Below, in pieces: positions 16,691 to 27,848 of a stretch of 64,000 bases of DNA. The notes under the pieces were generated by a model. That model searched no databases. It was not told the DNA's origin and saw nothing but the letters and a program-made list of their open reading frames with translations. The position numbers and the translations under genes are program-made. Origin of the DNA: Niallia taxi (lineage in GTDB: Bacteria > Bacillota > Bacilli > Bacillales > Cytobacillaceae); the NCBI RefSeq assembly GCF_004005475.1, contig NZ_RZTZ01000001.1, positions 310,001 to 374,000 on the forward strand, read 5' to 3'. The first letter of the stretch is position 1. The number at the start of each line of letters is the position of its first letter.

Positions 16691-17102
16691 ATTTACTCTC
16701 TCAACTTTCTATAATTATTTACTGGTTCTTTGCCCTATTTTAGAGGAATGAAACTAAAATGTAAAATTCCTGTTTAGCATCTGTATTATCAATGTTTTAT
16801 GATGGGAATAACCGCTTTTTTCTATGTGAAATGCCCGTTCAGAACAAGGTTTGGTCGGCCATTATTTATTATTTATGAAATCCTTACAATAATTCTTCTC
16901 TTTATAGTTAAAACTAATTGTATGCAAAGAAAATAAAAAGTGCTATAATTCTTTTGTTTTCTGATTTTAATAAGTTTTATAGGGTAAAACCTAATATCCC
17001 ATTGTTTTTACAAACAGTGAAAAAACTTCTATTTTTAGGAGGATCAAAATCCGTTATGAAAACGGCAAACAAAATACTAACTTAAAGAGGTGTGGTAATA
17101 AA
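16691..17102 (+). promoter_or_regulatory. speA promoter and leader with a short upstream ORF
   Basis: An extended -10 element, TGCTATAAT (16941-16949), predicts a start near 16956 and a leader of about 145 nt. Within it AGGAGG (17038-17043) precedes a 9-codon ORF, ATG 17056 to TAA 17085 (MKTANKILT). That start codon lies in the loop of a CCGTT/AACGG hairpin. No T-box, SAM or lysine riboswitch motif is recognised. Confidence 0.5.
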
Positions 17103-18572
17103 TTGTCACAATACGAAACACCGTTATACCACGGTTTATTGGAACATGCAAAAAAAAATCCTGTTCAGTTTCATATTCCTGGACATAAAAAAGGAAATGG
17201 AATGGATCCTGAGTTTAGAGAATTTATCGGAGAAAATGCTCTCTCTATCGATTTAATAAACATTGGTCCACTTGATGATCTTCATCAACCGAAAGGAATT
17301 ATTAAACAAGCGCAAAAATTGGCAGCGGAAGCATTTGGTGCTGATTATACCTTTTTCTCGGTACAAGGAACCAGCGGCGCCATCATGACCATGATTATGA
17401 GCGTTTGTGGTCCAGGAGATAAAATAATCGTACCAAGAAATGTTCATAAATCTATTATGTCTGCCATTGTTTTTGCTGGTGCTATTCCAATATTCATCCA
17501 CCCAGAAGTGGATAAAGAGCTTGGCATTTCGCATGGTATAACAGTGGAAGCTGTTCAGCATGCCCTAGATTTACATCCAGATGCAAAAGGTTTATTAGTG
17601 ATAAACCCTACTTACTTTGGCATTGCTGCAGACTTGAAAAAAATTGTGGACTTAGCACATTCTTATAATATACCAGTATTGGTCGATGAGGCTCATGGCG
17701 TTCATATCCACTTCCATGAGGATCTTCCAATGTCAGCTATGCAGGCAGGTGCAGATATAGCTGCAACAAGTGTGCATAAGCTAGGCGGATCAATGACACA
17801 AAGCTCCATCCTTAACATGAGGGGCAATCTTGTTAATTATAAGCGCGTTCAAGCAATCATGAGCATGCTTACTACAACGAGCACATCATACTTATTGCTT
17901 GCATCTCTTGATGTGGCAAGGAAACGTTTAGCAACAGAAGGCAAGAAGCTTCTTGATAATACTATTGAGCTTGCACAAACGATTCGCAGACGAGTGAATG
18001 ACATTGAGCATCTATATTGCTTAGGCGAAGATATCGTTGGCTCCTCCATGGCCTATGACTTTGATCCGACAAAACTAGTTATTTCTGTGAAGGATTTAGG
18101 TTTAACAGGTCATGCAGTGGAAGAATGGCTCCGTAAGCATTATAATATAGAAGTAGAGATGTCTGATTTATACAATATTCTTTGTATTGTAACACCTGGA
18201 GATACAGAAAAAGAGGCAGATACGCTTATACATGCTTTAGGAGACCTTGCAAAGGAATTTCAGGATAAAGCAGGCAAGGTGGAAGCACAAGTAATGCTCC
18301 CTAATATTCCTTTGCTAGCCGTTACACCACGCGATGCTTTTTATTCTGAAACAGAGCTTGTCGACTTTGATGATTCTGTGGGACGGGTTATCGCAGAGTT
18401 TATCATGGTATATCCTCCAGGAATTCCGATTTTCATTCCTGGTGAGATCATTTCAGAGGACAACTTGGAATATATTCGCAAGAACATGGAAGCTGGACTT
18501 CCTGTGCAGGGACCTGAGGATTATGATTTCAAAAAACTGCGTGTTATAAAAGAACATAAAGCCATCCGCTAA
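17103..18572 (+). CDS. speA: Arginine decarboxylase SpeA (Orn/Lys/Arg decarboxylase class I fold)
   Basis: A PLP-dependent decarboxylase of 489 residues. It begins M-S-Q-Y-E-T-P-L with F-H-I-P-G-H-K-K-G and carries the PLP lysine in S-V-H-K-L-G-G-S-M-T-Q. A conserved D-E-A-H-G-V-H follows from the cofactor-binding core. In B. subtilis SpeA converts arginine to agmatine for spermidine synthesis; a lysine decarboxylase (cad) annotation is common for the same family. The start is TTG 17103 with GAGGTG upstream, matching the B. subtilis N-terminus. It is followed by a hairpin terminator. Confidence 0.93.
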   Translation: MSQYETPLYHGLLEHAKKNPVQFHIPGHKKGNGMDPEFREFIGENALSIDLINIGPLDDLHQPKGIIKQAQKLAAEAFGADYTFFSVQGTSGAIMTMIMSVCGPGDKIIVPRNVHKSIMSAIVFAGAIPIFIHPEVDKELGISHGITVEAVQHALDLHPDAKGLLVINPTYFGIAADLKKIVDLAHSYNIPVLVDEAHGVHIHFHEDLPMSAMQAGADIAATSVHKLGGSMTQSSILNMRGNLVNYKRVQAIMSMLTTTSTSYLLLASLDVARKRLATEGKKLLDNTIELAQTIRRRVNDIEHLYCLGEDIVGSSMAYDFDPTKLVISVKDLGLTGHAVEEWLRKHYNIEVEMSDLYNILCIVTPGDTEKEADTLIHALGDLAKEFQDKAGKVEAQVMLPNIPLLAVTPRDAFYSETELVDFDDSVGRVIAEFIMVYPPGIPIFIPGEIISEDNLEYIRKNMEAGLPVQGPEDYDFKKLRVIKEHKAIR

Positions 18573-18591
18573 CAGCAGCTGGCATAAAAAT

Positions 18592-18632
18592 GTACGGATG
18601 CTCTTTAATAAAAAGCATCCGTATACGTTTGT
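18592..18632 (+). terminator. Probable terminator of speA
   Basis: A perfect 10-bp stem, TACGGATGCT 18593-18602 with AGCATCCGTA 18614-18623, has a weak T-run (ACGTTTGTT). Confidence 0.65.
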
Positions 18633-18667
18633 TATAAAGGAAAGAATATAGATAGGAGATTTATATA

Positions 18668-19030
18668 TTGAAGAGAGTTATATATGTTTTAATCATCAGT
18701 ATAATTGTTAGCTTATGCTCCCCATTTGTCTTTCATAATTACTTAGAAAAAAAACCATTAGAACAGAAGGATACATTAACTTTCGGTGGACCAATCCCTT
18801 TTGCTGAACAAAAGATGCAATTACCTGAAAAGGAAAATCAATATCCTGCTGAATTCAGCTTTAAATCCCCTCTCGAAACGGAAACAAAGTTTCACATAAT
18901 CCCCTTCCTGTTCACATTACTCTGCTATTTCTTGTTAATATTCAGTGTTTATACTGTTGTAGCAAGCTATAGTAAAAAAGCAATTGATAGAAATGGCCGG
19001 AAAAAAGGGAAAAAAGACGACGAGCTTTAA
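18668..19030 (+). CDS. Unknown small membrane protein
   Basis: A 120-residue protein with an N-terminal hydrophobic segment (residues 4-23), an outer hydrophilic loop of about 50 residues and a second membrane helix (residues 79-102). A very basic tail (NGRKKGKKDDEL) suggests the C-terminus is cytoplasmic. The start is TTG 18668, nine bases after GGAG. I do not recognise a family. It lies downstream of speA behind a probable terminator. Confidence 0.7.
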   Translation: MKRVIYVLIISIIVSLCSPFVFHNYLEKKPLEQKDTLTFGGPIPFAEQKMQLPEKENQYPAEFSFKSPLETETKFHIIPFLFTLLCYFLLIFSVYTVVASYSKKAIDRNGRKKGKKDDEL

Positions 19031-19147
19031 TTTATAATTTTAGCTATAGCTATATATAAACTGTTTACTATCGATTCATATATAGATTTTACAATTATAT
19101 GAAACCTTAATGTAGTTTCTCTATCAACGGTCTAAGCTAACTGAATT

Positions 19148-19193
19148 ATTATGCGGATTTCAATAAACCTCGCATAATAGTTTGGTTTTTTTA
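19148..19193 (+). terminator. Terminator downstream of the unknown membrane gene
   Basis: ATTATGCG (19148-19155) pairs with CGCATAAT (19171-19178), followed by TTTGG and a run of seven T. Confidence 0.75.
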
Positions 19194-19229
19194 TTTGCTG
19201 ATTTAAGTGATTACGCTAATAAAACCCTT

Positions 19230-19305
19230 AGTGGAATAAAGCGGTGGATATTCGACTCCTGGAGAAAATAGCAGAAAGTGAGTCTGGAGTGCCATGAAAT
19301 TAATG
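19230..19305. repeat. Degenerate copy of a widespread Bacillus intergenic repeat
   Basis: AAGCGGTGGATATTCGACTC, then CTGGAGAAAATAGCAGAAAG and GTGAGTCTGGAG, resembles the common Bacillaceae element containing CGACTCCTGCGGGA and AGCGGAAAG with a complementary right arm. Several positions have decayed. This identification is from memory of the element. Confidence 0.45.
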
Positions 19306-19426
19306 CTTAGTTTTTATAGTATTATTTGGTTATGTTTGATTTAGGAGGATTAAGCATCCATGGTGACTGTTACAAGGCTTTATAATCGACTTTAAATAGG
19401 ATTACTATACCTCCTCCTATTCTTCC

Positions 19427-19672
19427 TTAAACAACCGCTATGATGGTCATAATCATTTGAAAGGAGCCATATATGGAAAGGCTAATGGCTGTCGCAAGCA
19501 TTGTTTTCCTTTGAGACCGTATGACATAATTACCTAGGATAACAGCCAAATACAAAAACACGCCAAACATTACTAATTTATAAACGAAAAGATCATGTTC
19601 AGACAGCCATTCAATGATTGAATATCCACTCCACAGCATCAACTGTAATAAAATTGTCGTATAGATCTTCAA
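19427..19672 (-). CDS. Unknown small membrane protein
   Basis: An 81-residue protein with three predicted transmembrane helices: an N-terminal one containing LQLMLWSGYSIIEW, a middle one (VYKLVMFGVFLYLAVILG) and a C-terminal one (SIYGSFQMIMTIIAVV). A basic RSQRK loop separates the last two. The likely start is TTG 19672, eight bases after AAGGTGG. In-frame ATG codons upstream lack sites. No family is recognised. It lies convergent to the pdh operon's left flank, but on the same strand as pdhD and beyond its terminator. Confidence 0.6.
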   Translation of the reverse strand: MKIYTTILLQLMLWSGYSIIEWLSEHDLFVYKLVMFGVFLYLAVILGNYVIRSQRKTMLATAISLSIYGSFQMIMTIIAVV

Positions 19673-19841
19673 GGAAAACACCACCTTTTCCATGCTTTTT
19701 ATGCAGCATATCATATAACTATATTTATGCATGTCCTACTTAATCATGCCCTAATTAACGGAGTATTGTCTTACTTCCATTATAGAATTCCCATAAAACT
19801 TTATTCCATCCAATTTAGGCAAATGAACTAACCTTAGAAAA

Positions 19842-19876
19842 CGAAAAAAAACCTCTCTTAAAAGAGAGGTTTTTTC
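19842..19876 (-). terminator. Terminator of the pdh operon (bidirectional)
   Basis: A perfect 11-bp stem, AAACCTCTCTT 19849-19859 with AAGAGAGGTTT 19862-19872, has A/T runs on both sides. Confidence 0.92.
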
Positions 19877-19881
19877 TACTA

Positions 19882-21291
19882 TTACTTAATGATGTGAATT
19901 GGGCTACCAATTGCAACTTCAGCAGCTTCCATCGTGATCTCTCCCAATGTTGGGTGAGCATGGATAGTCATTGCCAAGTCTTCAGCAGTCATACCTGCTT
20001 CAATTGCCAAGCCAAGTTCAGCGATCATGTCAGAAGCGTTAGCTCCAGCAATTTGAGCACCGATTACTAAGCCATCCTCTTTACGAGTAACAAGCTTCAT
20101 GAAACCTTCGCTTTGGTTAAGTGCAAGTGCACGACCGTTAGCAGCGAATGGGAATTTAGCAGCTGTTACTTGAATTCCAGCTTCTTTAGCAGAAGCTTCT
20201 GTGTGTCCAACTGTAGCCAATTCTGGCTCAGCGAATACAACAGCAGGAATACCAAGATAATCGATTTCAGAATTGTGGCCACCGATAACTTCTGCAGCAA
20301 TTTTACCTTCGTAAGAAGCTTTATGTGCAAGTGGTGGTCCTTCAATGATATCACCGATTGCAAAGATATTGCTTACAGTAGTTCTGCATTGCTTATCAGT
20401 TTTGATAAGTCCGCGTTCAGCAAGCTCAATGCCTACTTGTTCAAGACCAAGTTCGTCTGTGTTTGGTTTTCTTCCAACCATTACGAATACATAGTCAGCT
20501 TCGATCTTTTGTTCTTGACCTTTAGCTTCATATGTTACAGTAACGCCAGTGTCAGTTTCTTCGACACCTTTAGCCATTGCTTTTGTAATGATTTCCGCAC
20601 CTTTTTTCTTCAAGTTGCGAACTACCAATGAAGACATTTGCTTTTCGAAACCATTAAGGATATCGTCAGCACCTTCTAGAATAGTTACTTGAGTTCCGAA
20701 GCTTGCGTATGCTCCACCAAGCTCAGTACCTACATAACCTCCACCGATAACAACGATTTTCTCTGGAATTTCTTGAAGAGAAAGTGCACCAGTAGAATCT
20801 AGAACACGTTTAGAGTATTTGAATGCAGGAATTTCAATTGGACGAGATCCAGTTGCAATAATTGCATTTTTGAAAGTGTAAGTTTGAGATGACTTATCAT
20901 CCATAACTTTAAGTGTGTTAGCATCAACGAAGTATGCTTCGCCATAAGCGATGTCAACTTTGTTTCCTTTAAGAAGACCTTCTACACCGCCAGTAAGCTT
21001 GTTAACAACACTTGCTTTCCACTCTTGAACTTTTGAGAAATCTACTTTTACATTTTCAGCAGTAATCCCAATATCGTCAGAATGCTTAGCAGTCTCAAAA
21101 CGATGACCTGCTGTGATTAATGCTTTGGATGGGATACAGCCTACGTTTAAGCAAACTCCGCCCAATACATTTTTTTCAACGATTGTTACTTTTTGTCCTA
21201 GTTGTGCCGCACGAATTGCAGCTACATAACCACCAGGGCCTGCACCAATGACTATAGTATCTGTTTCAATAGGAAAATCTCCAACTACCAT
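19882..21291 (-). CDS. pdhD: Dihydrolipoyl dehydrogenase, E3 of pyruvate dehydrogenase
   Basis: A flavoprotein disulfide reductase of 469 residues that reoxidises dihydrolipoamide with NAD. It has the FAD motif [16 protein letters not shown], the redox pair in [14 protein letters not shown], the NAD-binding [11 protein letters not shown] and the catalytic His-Glu in HAHPTLGE. It is last in pdhABCD, four bases after pdhC, and is likely shared with other 2-oxoacid dehydrogenases. A strong terminator follows. Confidence 0.98.
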   Translation of the reverse strand: MVVGDFPIETDTIVIGAGPGGYVAAIRAAQLGQKVTIVEKNVLGGVCLNVGCIPSKALITAGHRFETAKHSDDIGITAENVKVDFSKVQEWKASVVNKLTGGVEGLLKGNKVDIAYGEAYFVDANTLKVMDDKSSQTYTFKNAIIATGSRPIEIPAFKYSKRVLDSTGALSLQEIPEKIVVIGGGYVGTELGGAYASFGTQVTILEGADDILNGFEKQMSSLVVRNLKKKGAEIITKAMAKGVEETDTGVTVTYEAKGQEQKIEADYVFVMVGRKPNTDELGLEQVGIELAERGLIKTDKQCRTTVSNIFAIGDIIEGPPLAHKASYEGKIAAEVIGGHNSEIDYLGIPAVVFAEPELATVGHTEASAKEAGIQVTAAKFPFAANGRALALNQSEGFMKLVTRKEDGLVIGAQIAGANASDMIAELGLAIEAGMTAEDLAMTIHAHPTLGEITMEAAEVAIGSPIHIIK

Positions 21292-21295
21292 GTTT

Positions 21296-22612
21296 TTACG
21301 CCTCCATTAACAATAGTTCTGGATCATTCAACAAACGCTTAATGTGATTCATTGCATTTTGAGCAGTAGCTCCATCGATCATGCGGTGATCGAAGCTTAG
21401 AGAAAGAGCTAATACTGGTGCAGCAACGATTTCGCCGTCTTTAACGATCGCTTTTTCTGCAATACGTCCAATTCCAAGGATAGCCACTTCTGGGTGGTTA
21501 ATAACTGGAGTGAACCATTGTCCGCCAGCAGATCCAATGTTTGAAATTGTGCAAGAAGCACCTTTCATTTCAGCTGGAGCAAGTTTACCGTCTCTAGCTT
21601 TACCAGCAAGTTCATTGATTTCGTTAGAAATATTGAAAATTCCTTTACGATCAGCATTTTTAACAACAGGAACTAGAAGTCCTTTTTCAGTATCAGCAGC
21701 GATACCGATGTTGTAGTAGTGCTTATGAACGATTTCACTTGTAGCATCATCTAAAGAAGTGTTAAGTGCTGGGAATTCTTTTAATGCGCTTGTCAATGCT
21801 TTAACAACATATGGCAAGAACGTTAACTTAATGCCTTTAGCAGCAGCAACTTCTTTATATTTCTTACGGTGAGCAACAAGGTTTGAAACTTCTACTTCAT
21901 CCATAAGTGTTACGTGTGGAGCTGTATGCTTAGAGTTAACCATCGCTTTAGCAATTGCTTTTCTGATACCGCTCATTTTCTCGCGAGTTTCTGGGAAGTC
22001 GCCTTCTGGAATCGCAAGTGGTTTTGGTGCTTCTTGTTCTGCAGCTGGAGTAGCTTCAGCAGCTTCTGTTGCAGCAGGTGCCGCAGCTCCGCCGTTCAAG
22101 AATGCTTCGATATCTTCTTTTGAGATACGACCGTTTTTGCCAGTACCAGATACTGTGCGGATGTCCACACCTTTATCACGAGCAAATTTACGTACAGATG
22201 GCATTGCGATAATACGTCTGCTTGGATCCACTTCTGCAGCTGCAGGAGTTTGAACAGGTTCTTTAGCAACCGCATCGCCAGCTTCTGCTGTGCCTTGTAC
22301 TTGTGCTTCTGTTTTAGCTTCTTCTTTAGGAGCGTCATGACCATGGTCGCCCTTGAATTGAATGTCCTCATAGCCAGGAGCGTCAAAAGTGATTAGGATA
22401 TCACCAACAACTGCTACTGTACCTTCTTCTACAAGAACTTCTTCAACTGTACCGTCAACTGGAGACGGAATTTCTACTACTGCTTTATCGTTTTGTACTT
22501 CACACAAAACGTCGTCTTCTTGAACTTTATCGCCTGGTTTAACAAACCATTTTACGATTTCACCTTCGTGGATACCTTCACCGATATCCGGTAATCTGAA
22601 TTGAAAAGACAA
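21296..22612 (-). CDS. pdhC: Dihydrolipoamide acetyltransferase, E2 of pyruvate dehydrogenase
   Basis: A 438-residue E2 core protein with one lipoyl domain (lipoyl-Lys in V-Q-N-D-K-A-V-V-E, near residue 43) and an Ala/Pro/Glu-rich linker. A peripheral-subunit-binding domain ([15 protein letters not shown], near residue 135), a second linker and the catalytic domain follow, with S-F-D-H-R-M-I-D-G near the C-terminus. The start is TTG 22612, ten bases after AGGAGG, matching the MAFEFKLPDIGEG start of the family. It is third in the operon. Confidence 0.97.
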   Translation of the reverse strand: MSFQFRLPDIGEGIHEGEIVKWFVKPGDKVQEDDVLCEVQNDKAVVEIPSPVDGTVEEVLVEEGTVAVVGDILITFDAPGYEDIQFKGDHGHDAPKEEAKTEAQVQGTAEAGDAVAKEPVQTPAAAEVDPSRRIIAMPSVRKFARDKGVDIRTVSGTGKNGRISKEDIEAFLNGGAAAPAATEAAEATPAAEQEAPKPLAIPEGDFPETREKMSGIRKAIAKAMVNSKHTAPHVTLMDEVEVSNLVAHRKKYKEVAAAKGIKLTFLPYVVKALTSALKEFPALNTSLDDATSEIVHKHYYNIGIAADTEKGLLVPVVKNADRKGIFNISNEINELAGKARDGKLAPAEMKGASCTISNIGSAGGQWFTPVINHPEVAILGIGRIAEKAIVKDGEIVAAPVLALSLSFDHRMIDGATAQNAMNHIKRLLNDPELLLMEA

Positions 22613-22680
22613 AGTAATTCAACCTCCTACATTTCCATTATTTCGTTGCTTTTTATTATCCCTGACTAATAACTTATTTA

Positions 22681-23658
22681 TTAGAAAGTAAGGACTTTTT
22701 TAGCTGTTTCAATGATATCTTTGTAATTTGGAAGCCAAATGTTCTCAGCTTGTGTAAATGCATAAACAGTATCAGGAGCAGCTACACGCAATACTGGAGC
22801 TTCTAGGCTAAGGATAGCGCGCTCGTTGATTTCTGCGATAACATTTGCTGCGATACCAGCTTGTCTTTGTGCCTCTTGAACAACAACAGCTCTTCCTGTT
22901 TTTTCAACAGAAGCAACGATTGTGTCAACATCCAATGGGCTGATTGTACGCAAGTCAACAACCTCTACAGAGTATCCTTCTTTTTCTAACTCTTCAGCAG
23001 CTTTGATTGATTCGTGAACCATTGCACCGTAAGCGATCAATGAAAGGTCTTTACCTTCACGTTTAACATCTGCTTTACCGATTTCGATTGTGTACGCTTC
23101 TTCAGGTACCTCTTCACGGAATGAACGGTATAATTTCAAATGCTCAAGGAATACTACTGGGTCATTGTCTCTGATTGCAGCAATCAATAGACCTTTTGCA
23201 TCGTAAGGTGTTGATGGAACAACAACTTTCAAACCAGGTTGTGTTGTTACAAGTGCTTCTAAGCTGTCAGAGTGAAGCTCAGGAGTATGAACACCGCCAC
23301 CAAATGGAGAACGGATTGTAACAGGTGAGTTGTAGCGTCCACCTGAACGGTAACGCATACGCGCCATTTGTCCGTTGATGCTGTCCATTACTTCGTAAAC
23401 GAAACCAAAGAATTGGATTTCTGGAACTGGGCGGAAGCCTTGAAGTCCAAGACCTACTGCCAAACCACCAATACCTGATTCAGCTAGCGGAGTATCGAAT
23501 ACACGATCTTCGCCGAATTCTTTTTGAAGTCCTTCCGTTGCACGGAATACACCGCCGTTAACACCAACGTCTTCACCGAATACTAAAACATTCGGATCAT
23601 TACGTAATTCTGTGCGTAACGCATCAGTGATTGCTTGGATCATTGTCATTTGCGCCAT
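22681..23658 (-). CDS. pdhB: Pyruvate dehydrogenase E1 component, beta subunit
   Basis: A 325-residue transketolase-like beta subunit that pairs with PdhA to form the thiamine-diphosphate active site. Recognisable blocks are [28 protein letters not shown] and [20 protein letters not shown]. Its ATG lies three bases after the pdhA stop, so translation is likely coupled. A 68-base gap separates it from pdhC. Confidence 0.97.
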   Translation of the reverse strand: MAQMTMIQAITDALRTELRNDPNVLVFGEDVGVNGGVFRATEGLQKEFGEDRVFDTPLAESGIGGLAVGLGLQGFRPVPEIQFFGFVYEVMDSINGQMARMRYRSGGRYNSPVTIRSPFGGGVHTPELHSDSLEALVTTQPGLKVVVPSTPYDAKGLLIAAIRDNDPVVFLEHLKLYRSFREEVPEEAYTIEIGKADVKREGKDLSLIAYGAMVHESIKAAEELEKEGYSVEVVDLRTISPLDVDTIVASVEKTGRAVVVQEAQRQAGIAANVIAEINERAILSLEAPVLRVAAPDTVYAFTQAENIWLPNYKDIIETAKKVLTF

Positions 23659-23661
23659 GGC

Positions 23662-25270
<1,609 letters not shown>

Positions 25271-25272
<2 letters not shown>

Positions 25273-25356
25273 CGCCCTAGTGTAATGATTGCCCATATAG
25301 ACAAATGAATATACATCATTTGTCCTTTAAGACAGCCATATCACTCGGACGCTGAA
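25271..25356 (-). terminator. Branched terminator of ykyA
   Basis: An outer 12-position stem (AGCGTCCGAGTG with CACTAGGGCGCT, one wobble and one mismatch) encloses a perfect 9-bp hairpin, GACAAATGA 25300-25308 with TCATTTGTC 25316-25324. It ends in UUUUUAUUU. The two-tier fold over 83 nt is longer than a usual terminator. Confidence 0.7.
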
Positions 25357-25360
25357 TCAT

Positions 25361-26050
25361 TTATTCCGCCTGTTTATCTTCCACTTTTACTTCCATACCA
25401 GCTTTTTCGTAGAAATCAATTTTTAAGTCATTGTATTGCTTCGTTAATTTATTGAATTCTTCATTATTATCGAGCACCTTCTGGTAAACCTCATTGATCT
25501 TTTGAATTTGTTCTTCTAATGCATCTATCTTTACATCCTTGTTTTTAAACATTTCATAAAGCTCTTTATCATACTTTAAACCAGTCGTATAGTTGGCATA
25601 TAGTTTGTCGTGAACCTCATATCTGTCCATCATCACATCGTATAGTTTTTCAGCTTGTTTTTTTAATTCTTTTTCATTTTTGCCGTCCATATCTTCCATA
25701 ATCGGTTTAACCTTCTCAAAGGCTTCCTTTGATTCCTGAATGCTTTCTTCCTCTTTATCCATATATTCCTTCCTTTTGGCAACAGAGGCAAGCGCTTCAT
25801 CTGATAGAGTTTTAATTTCATCCATTTTCTCAAGTCCTAAGGAAATGATTTTAGCATATATCTCTTGTTCGTTTTTTTCTAGTTTAACTAGCGGATCCTG
25901 CTGTTTTTCGAACTCACTCTCCAGTTCTACTACATCCTCCAGCTTTTCATGCATCTTTTCCCCTGATGACTCAGAGCCCTTGCAAGCGGACAAGCTGGTT
26001 ATAATTAAAATGATAAGTACTGCTGCTGCCAGTCTTTTTGCTGTTTTCAA
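25361..26050 (-). CDS. ykyA: YkyA-type putative cell-wall-binding lipoprotein
   Basis: A 229-residue protein with a basic N-terminus, a hydrophobic signal peptide and lipobox LSAC, then almost 200 residues of charged coiled coil. The start is TTG 26050, six bases after AGGAGG; the GTG at 26065 overlaps the site. YkyA homologues are annotated as cell-wall-binding lipoproteins; function is untested. It lies between the pdh operon and def, as in B. subtilis, and is divergent from def. Confidence 0.88.
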   Translation of the reverse strand: MKTAKRLAAAVLIILIITSLSACKGSESSGEKMHEKLEDVVELESEFEKQQDPLVKLEKNEQEIYAKIISLGLEKMDEIKTLSDEALASVAKRKEYMDKEEESIQESKEAFEKVKPIMEDMDGKNEKELKKQAEKLYDVMMDRYEVHDKLYANYTTGLKYDKELYEMFKNKDVKIDALEEQIQKINEVYQKVLDNNEEFNKLTKQYNDLKIDFYEKAGMEVKVEDKQAE

Positions 26051-26348
26051 TGATATCCTCCTCACTCTCTCTTCTTAAAACCGCAAATCTATTGATGTTT
26101 TGTTGTATTTTTTGTATAACTACTCTATTCTGCCATTTGTGAAACAAGTGAGCAAATTCCACTTGCATCACAAATAGTATGTCTATTAAAAACTATTCAC
26201 ATCTCTTCTTTTATATTACTAATTCTAGCATTTTATTTTTCCACTATTGTTTTTAGAAGACATGCTAAGGATTAACTTTTTATAATTTGTCTGTTAGACT
26301 TAGTATCGTATTTAATCATAATGTAGAAGCAAAAAGGAAGTGATCTGT

Positions 26349-26903
26349 TTGATAACGATGAAGGACATCATTCGCGACGGTCATCCGACATTACGTAAAG
26401 TAGCGGAAGAGGTTTCCATTCCTGCAAGCAAGGAAGACAAACAAATATTAGAAAGCATGATGGAATATTTAATAAACAGCCAAGACCCGGAAAAAGCGGA
26501 AAAGTTTGAGCTTAGAGGCGGAGTGGGCTTAGCAGCACCACAAATTAATGTACCGAAGCGGATGATTGCTGTCCATGCAAAGGACGAAAACGGCCAGCAA
26601 TTCAGCTACGCCTTGTTCAACCCTAAAATCCTCAGCCATTCCATTGAAAAATCTTATTTGACTGGCGGGGAAGGCTGCTTGTCAGTTGATGAAGCAATAC
26701 CTGGTTTTGTACCTAGAAATGCAAGAATCACTGTTAAAGGAATTGATCTTGATAACAATGAAGTAAAGCTAAGACTCAAAGGGCTTATGGCTATCATTTT
26801 CCAGCACGAAATTGACCATTTGAATGGTGTCATGTTCTATGATCATATAAATACAGAAGCACCTTATACACCTGTCGAAAATGCCATACCAATAGATAGA
26901 TGA
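26349..26903 (+). CDS. def: Peptide deformylase (YkrB/DefB type)
   Basis: A metal-dependent hydrolase that removes the formyl group from nascent N-termini. The three motifs are complete: G-V-G-L-A-A-P-Q, E-G-C-L-S (metal Cys) and Q-H-E-I-D-H (two metal His, catalytic Glu). At 184 residues, with a long insertion after the first helix, it is a class II Gram-positive enzyme. The start is TTG 26349, eight bases after AAGGAAG, in register with M-I-T-M in YkrB; the GTG at 26340 is too close to that site. A terminator follows. Confidence 0.96.
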   Translation: MITMKDIIRDGHPTLRKVAEEVSIPASKEDKQILESMMEYLINSQDPEKAEKFELRGGVGLAAPQINVPKRMIAVHAKDENGQQFSYALFNPKILSHSIEKSYLTGGEGCLSVDEAIPGFVPRNARITVKGIDLDNNEVKLRLKGLMAIIFQHEIDHLNGVMFYDHINTEAPYTPVENAIPIDR

Positions 26904-26921
26904 TATTTTACAGCCTTCAAT

Positions 26922-26958
26922 AAACCCGGACTTCTTATGTGAAAGGTTCGGGTTTTTT
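26922..26958 (+). terminator. Terminator of def
   Basis: AAACCCG 26922-26928 pairs with CGGGTTT 26949-26955 with an inner partial stem, followed by a T-run. Confidence 0.8.
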
Positions 26959-27222
26959 GCTGTTTTCACTTTACAGCTTCGTGACAGAACGTTAATTTGC
27001 TTGCATCCACTGCTCGCCTATTTTTCTAAAACTTCTATTATATGTAAGAAACATTGCTAGTGTCACATATACTAACAGTATAAGTACAATTGAATTTTCC
27101 TCCTTTATATCTCCCAAATGACATAATTTTCTCGTTTCCGGACAAAATACACCATATAATCAAAGGAAAGCTTTACTTTGTACAAGAATGGTTTAAAATA
27201 GGAAGTAAGGAGATGATCCACT

Positions 27223-27294
27223 ATGTTAAAAAAGCTTCGTCAAAAGCTTCGTATACAGTGGAAAGATTTGTTGCGTAAAAAAACAATTGCTTAA
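27223..27294 (+). CDS. Putative 23-residue basic peptide
   Basis: ATG 27223 to TAA 27294 encodes a strongly basic, amphipathic peptide, MLKKLRQKLR then IQWKDLLRKKTIA. AAGGAG (27207-27212) is ten bases upstream. A possible promoter is TTTACT, 16 bases, TAAAAT (27172-27199). A structured, U-run-ending element follows at 27318-27405. No family is recognised. It is not hydrophobic enough to be a typical type I toxin. Its independent transcription unit between def and rpoY suggests a real gene or a dual-function sRNA; untested. Confidence 0.5.
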   Translation: MLKKLRQKLRIQWKDLLRKKTIA

Positions 27295-27317
27295 AACATA
27301 ACCGATTGTTCCATTAG

Positions 27318-27405
27318 GGTCTGACCTCATTTTGCCAACACGCATATAAAATGCCTTTTTAGGGTATCTATGTGCATGTAGATTGCCAGAGGGTTGGGCC
27401 TTTTG
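27318..27405 (+). ncRNA. Structured 3' element after the basic peptide ORF
   Basis: GGTCTGACCT (27318-27327) can pair over ten positions (four G-U) with GGGTTGGGCC (27391-27400), just before TTTTG. Two hairpins lie inside: CATTTT/AAAATG (27328-27333, 27348-27353) and ATCTA/TAGAT (27366-27370, 27379-27383). It looks like a three-way-junction terminator. It matches no riboswitch I recognise. Confidence 0.45.
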
Positions 27406-27635
27406 TTTATTTTAGAAAAGTGTTCCGTATACCCCCTCCAAAACTTATTATTTTTGGAATAAGTATGCTATTATACGATTATCTGGATTTAGGAGCACTT
27501 GCATTAAATCCTTATTTTCATCACAATTAGCTTACATATCTTTACAATAAAGCGATTTCTATATAGAAATACATGAAAAACATGTTAATTTTTTATATAA
27601 TATAAATTAGATACTATTTTTAAGGAGCGATTCAC

Positions 27636-27848
27636 ATGGTCTACAAAGTTTACTACCAAGAATTAAAAACAGAGGTACCAGTAAGAGAAAAAACAAAAAC
27701 AATCTACGTAGAAGGCGTATCAGAAAGAGATGTCCGGACTAAACTAGGGGAAAAACCTTATAATATTGAATTTGTATGCCCTGTAGATGGAGCATTTTTA
27801 GATTACGAAAAACAAAATGAAGATTTTAGAGTATTGGAGATTGAATAA
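27636..27848 (+). CDS. rpoY: RNA polymerase epsilon subunit RpoY (YkzG)
   Basis: A 70-residue small accessory subunit of Firmicute RNA polymerase (DUF1447). Sequence blocks are [20 protein letters not shown] and [17 protein letters not shown], as in YkzG. AAGGAG precedes the ATG by eight bases. Its TAA overlaps the rnjA ATG by one base (TAATG), so rpoY and rnjA are co-transcribed and probably translationally coupled, as in B. subtilis. Confidence 0.95.
   Translation: MVYKVYYQELKTEVPVREKTKTIYVEGVSERDVRTKLGEKPYNIEFVCPVDGAFLDYEKQNEDFRVLEIE

Larger units (their letters stand above)
19031..19426. other. Non-coding region with a terminator and a decayed repeat
   Basis: No ORF is supported. It contains a plus-strand terminator (19148-19193), a degenerate Bacillaceae repeat (about 19230-19305) and, before 19427, an AATAGGA/TCCTATT hairpin that could end the minus-strand gene. 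B. subtilis has the SR1 sRNA in the speA-pdhD interval; I see no SR1P-like ORF here. Confidence 0.5.

Noticed and set aside
18573-19881. SR1/SR1P sRNA expected between speA and pdhD in B. subtilis
   Set aside because: No SR1P-like reading frame or matching RNA structure was found.
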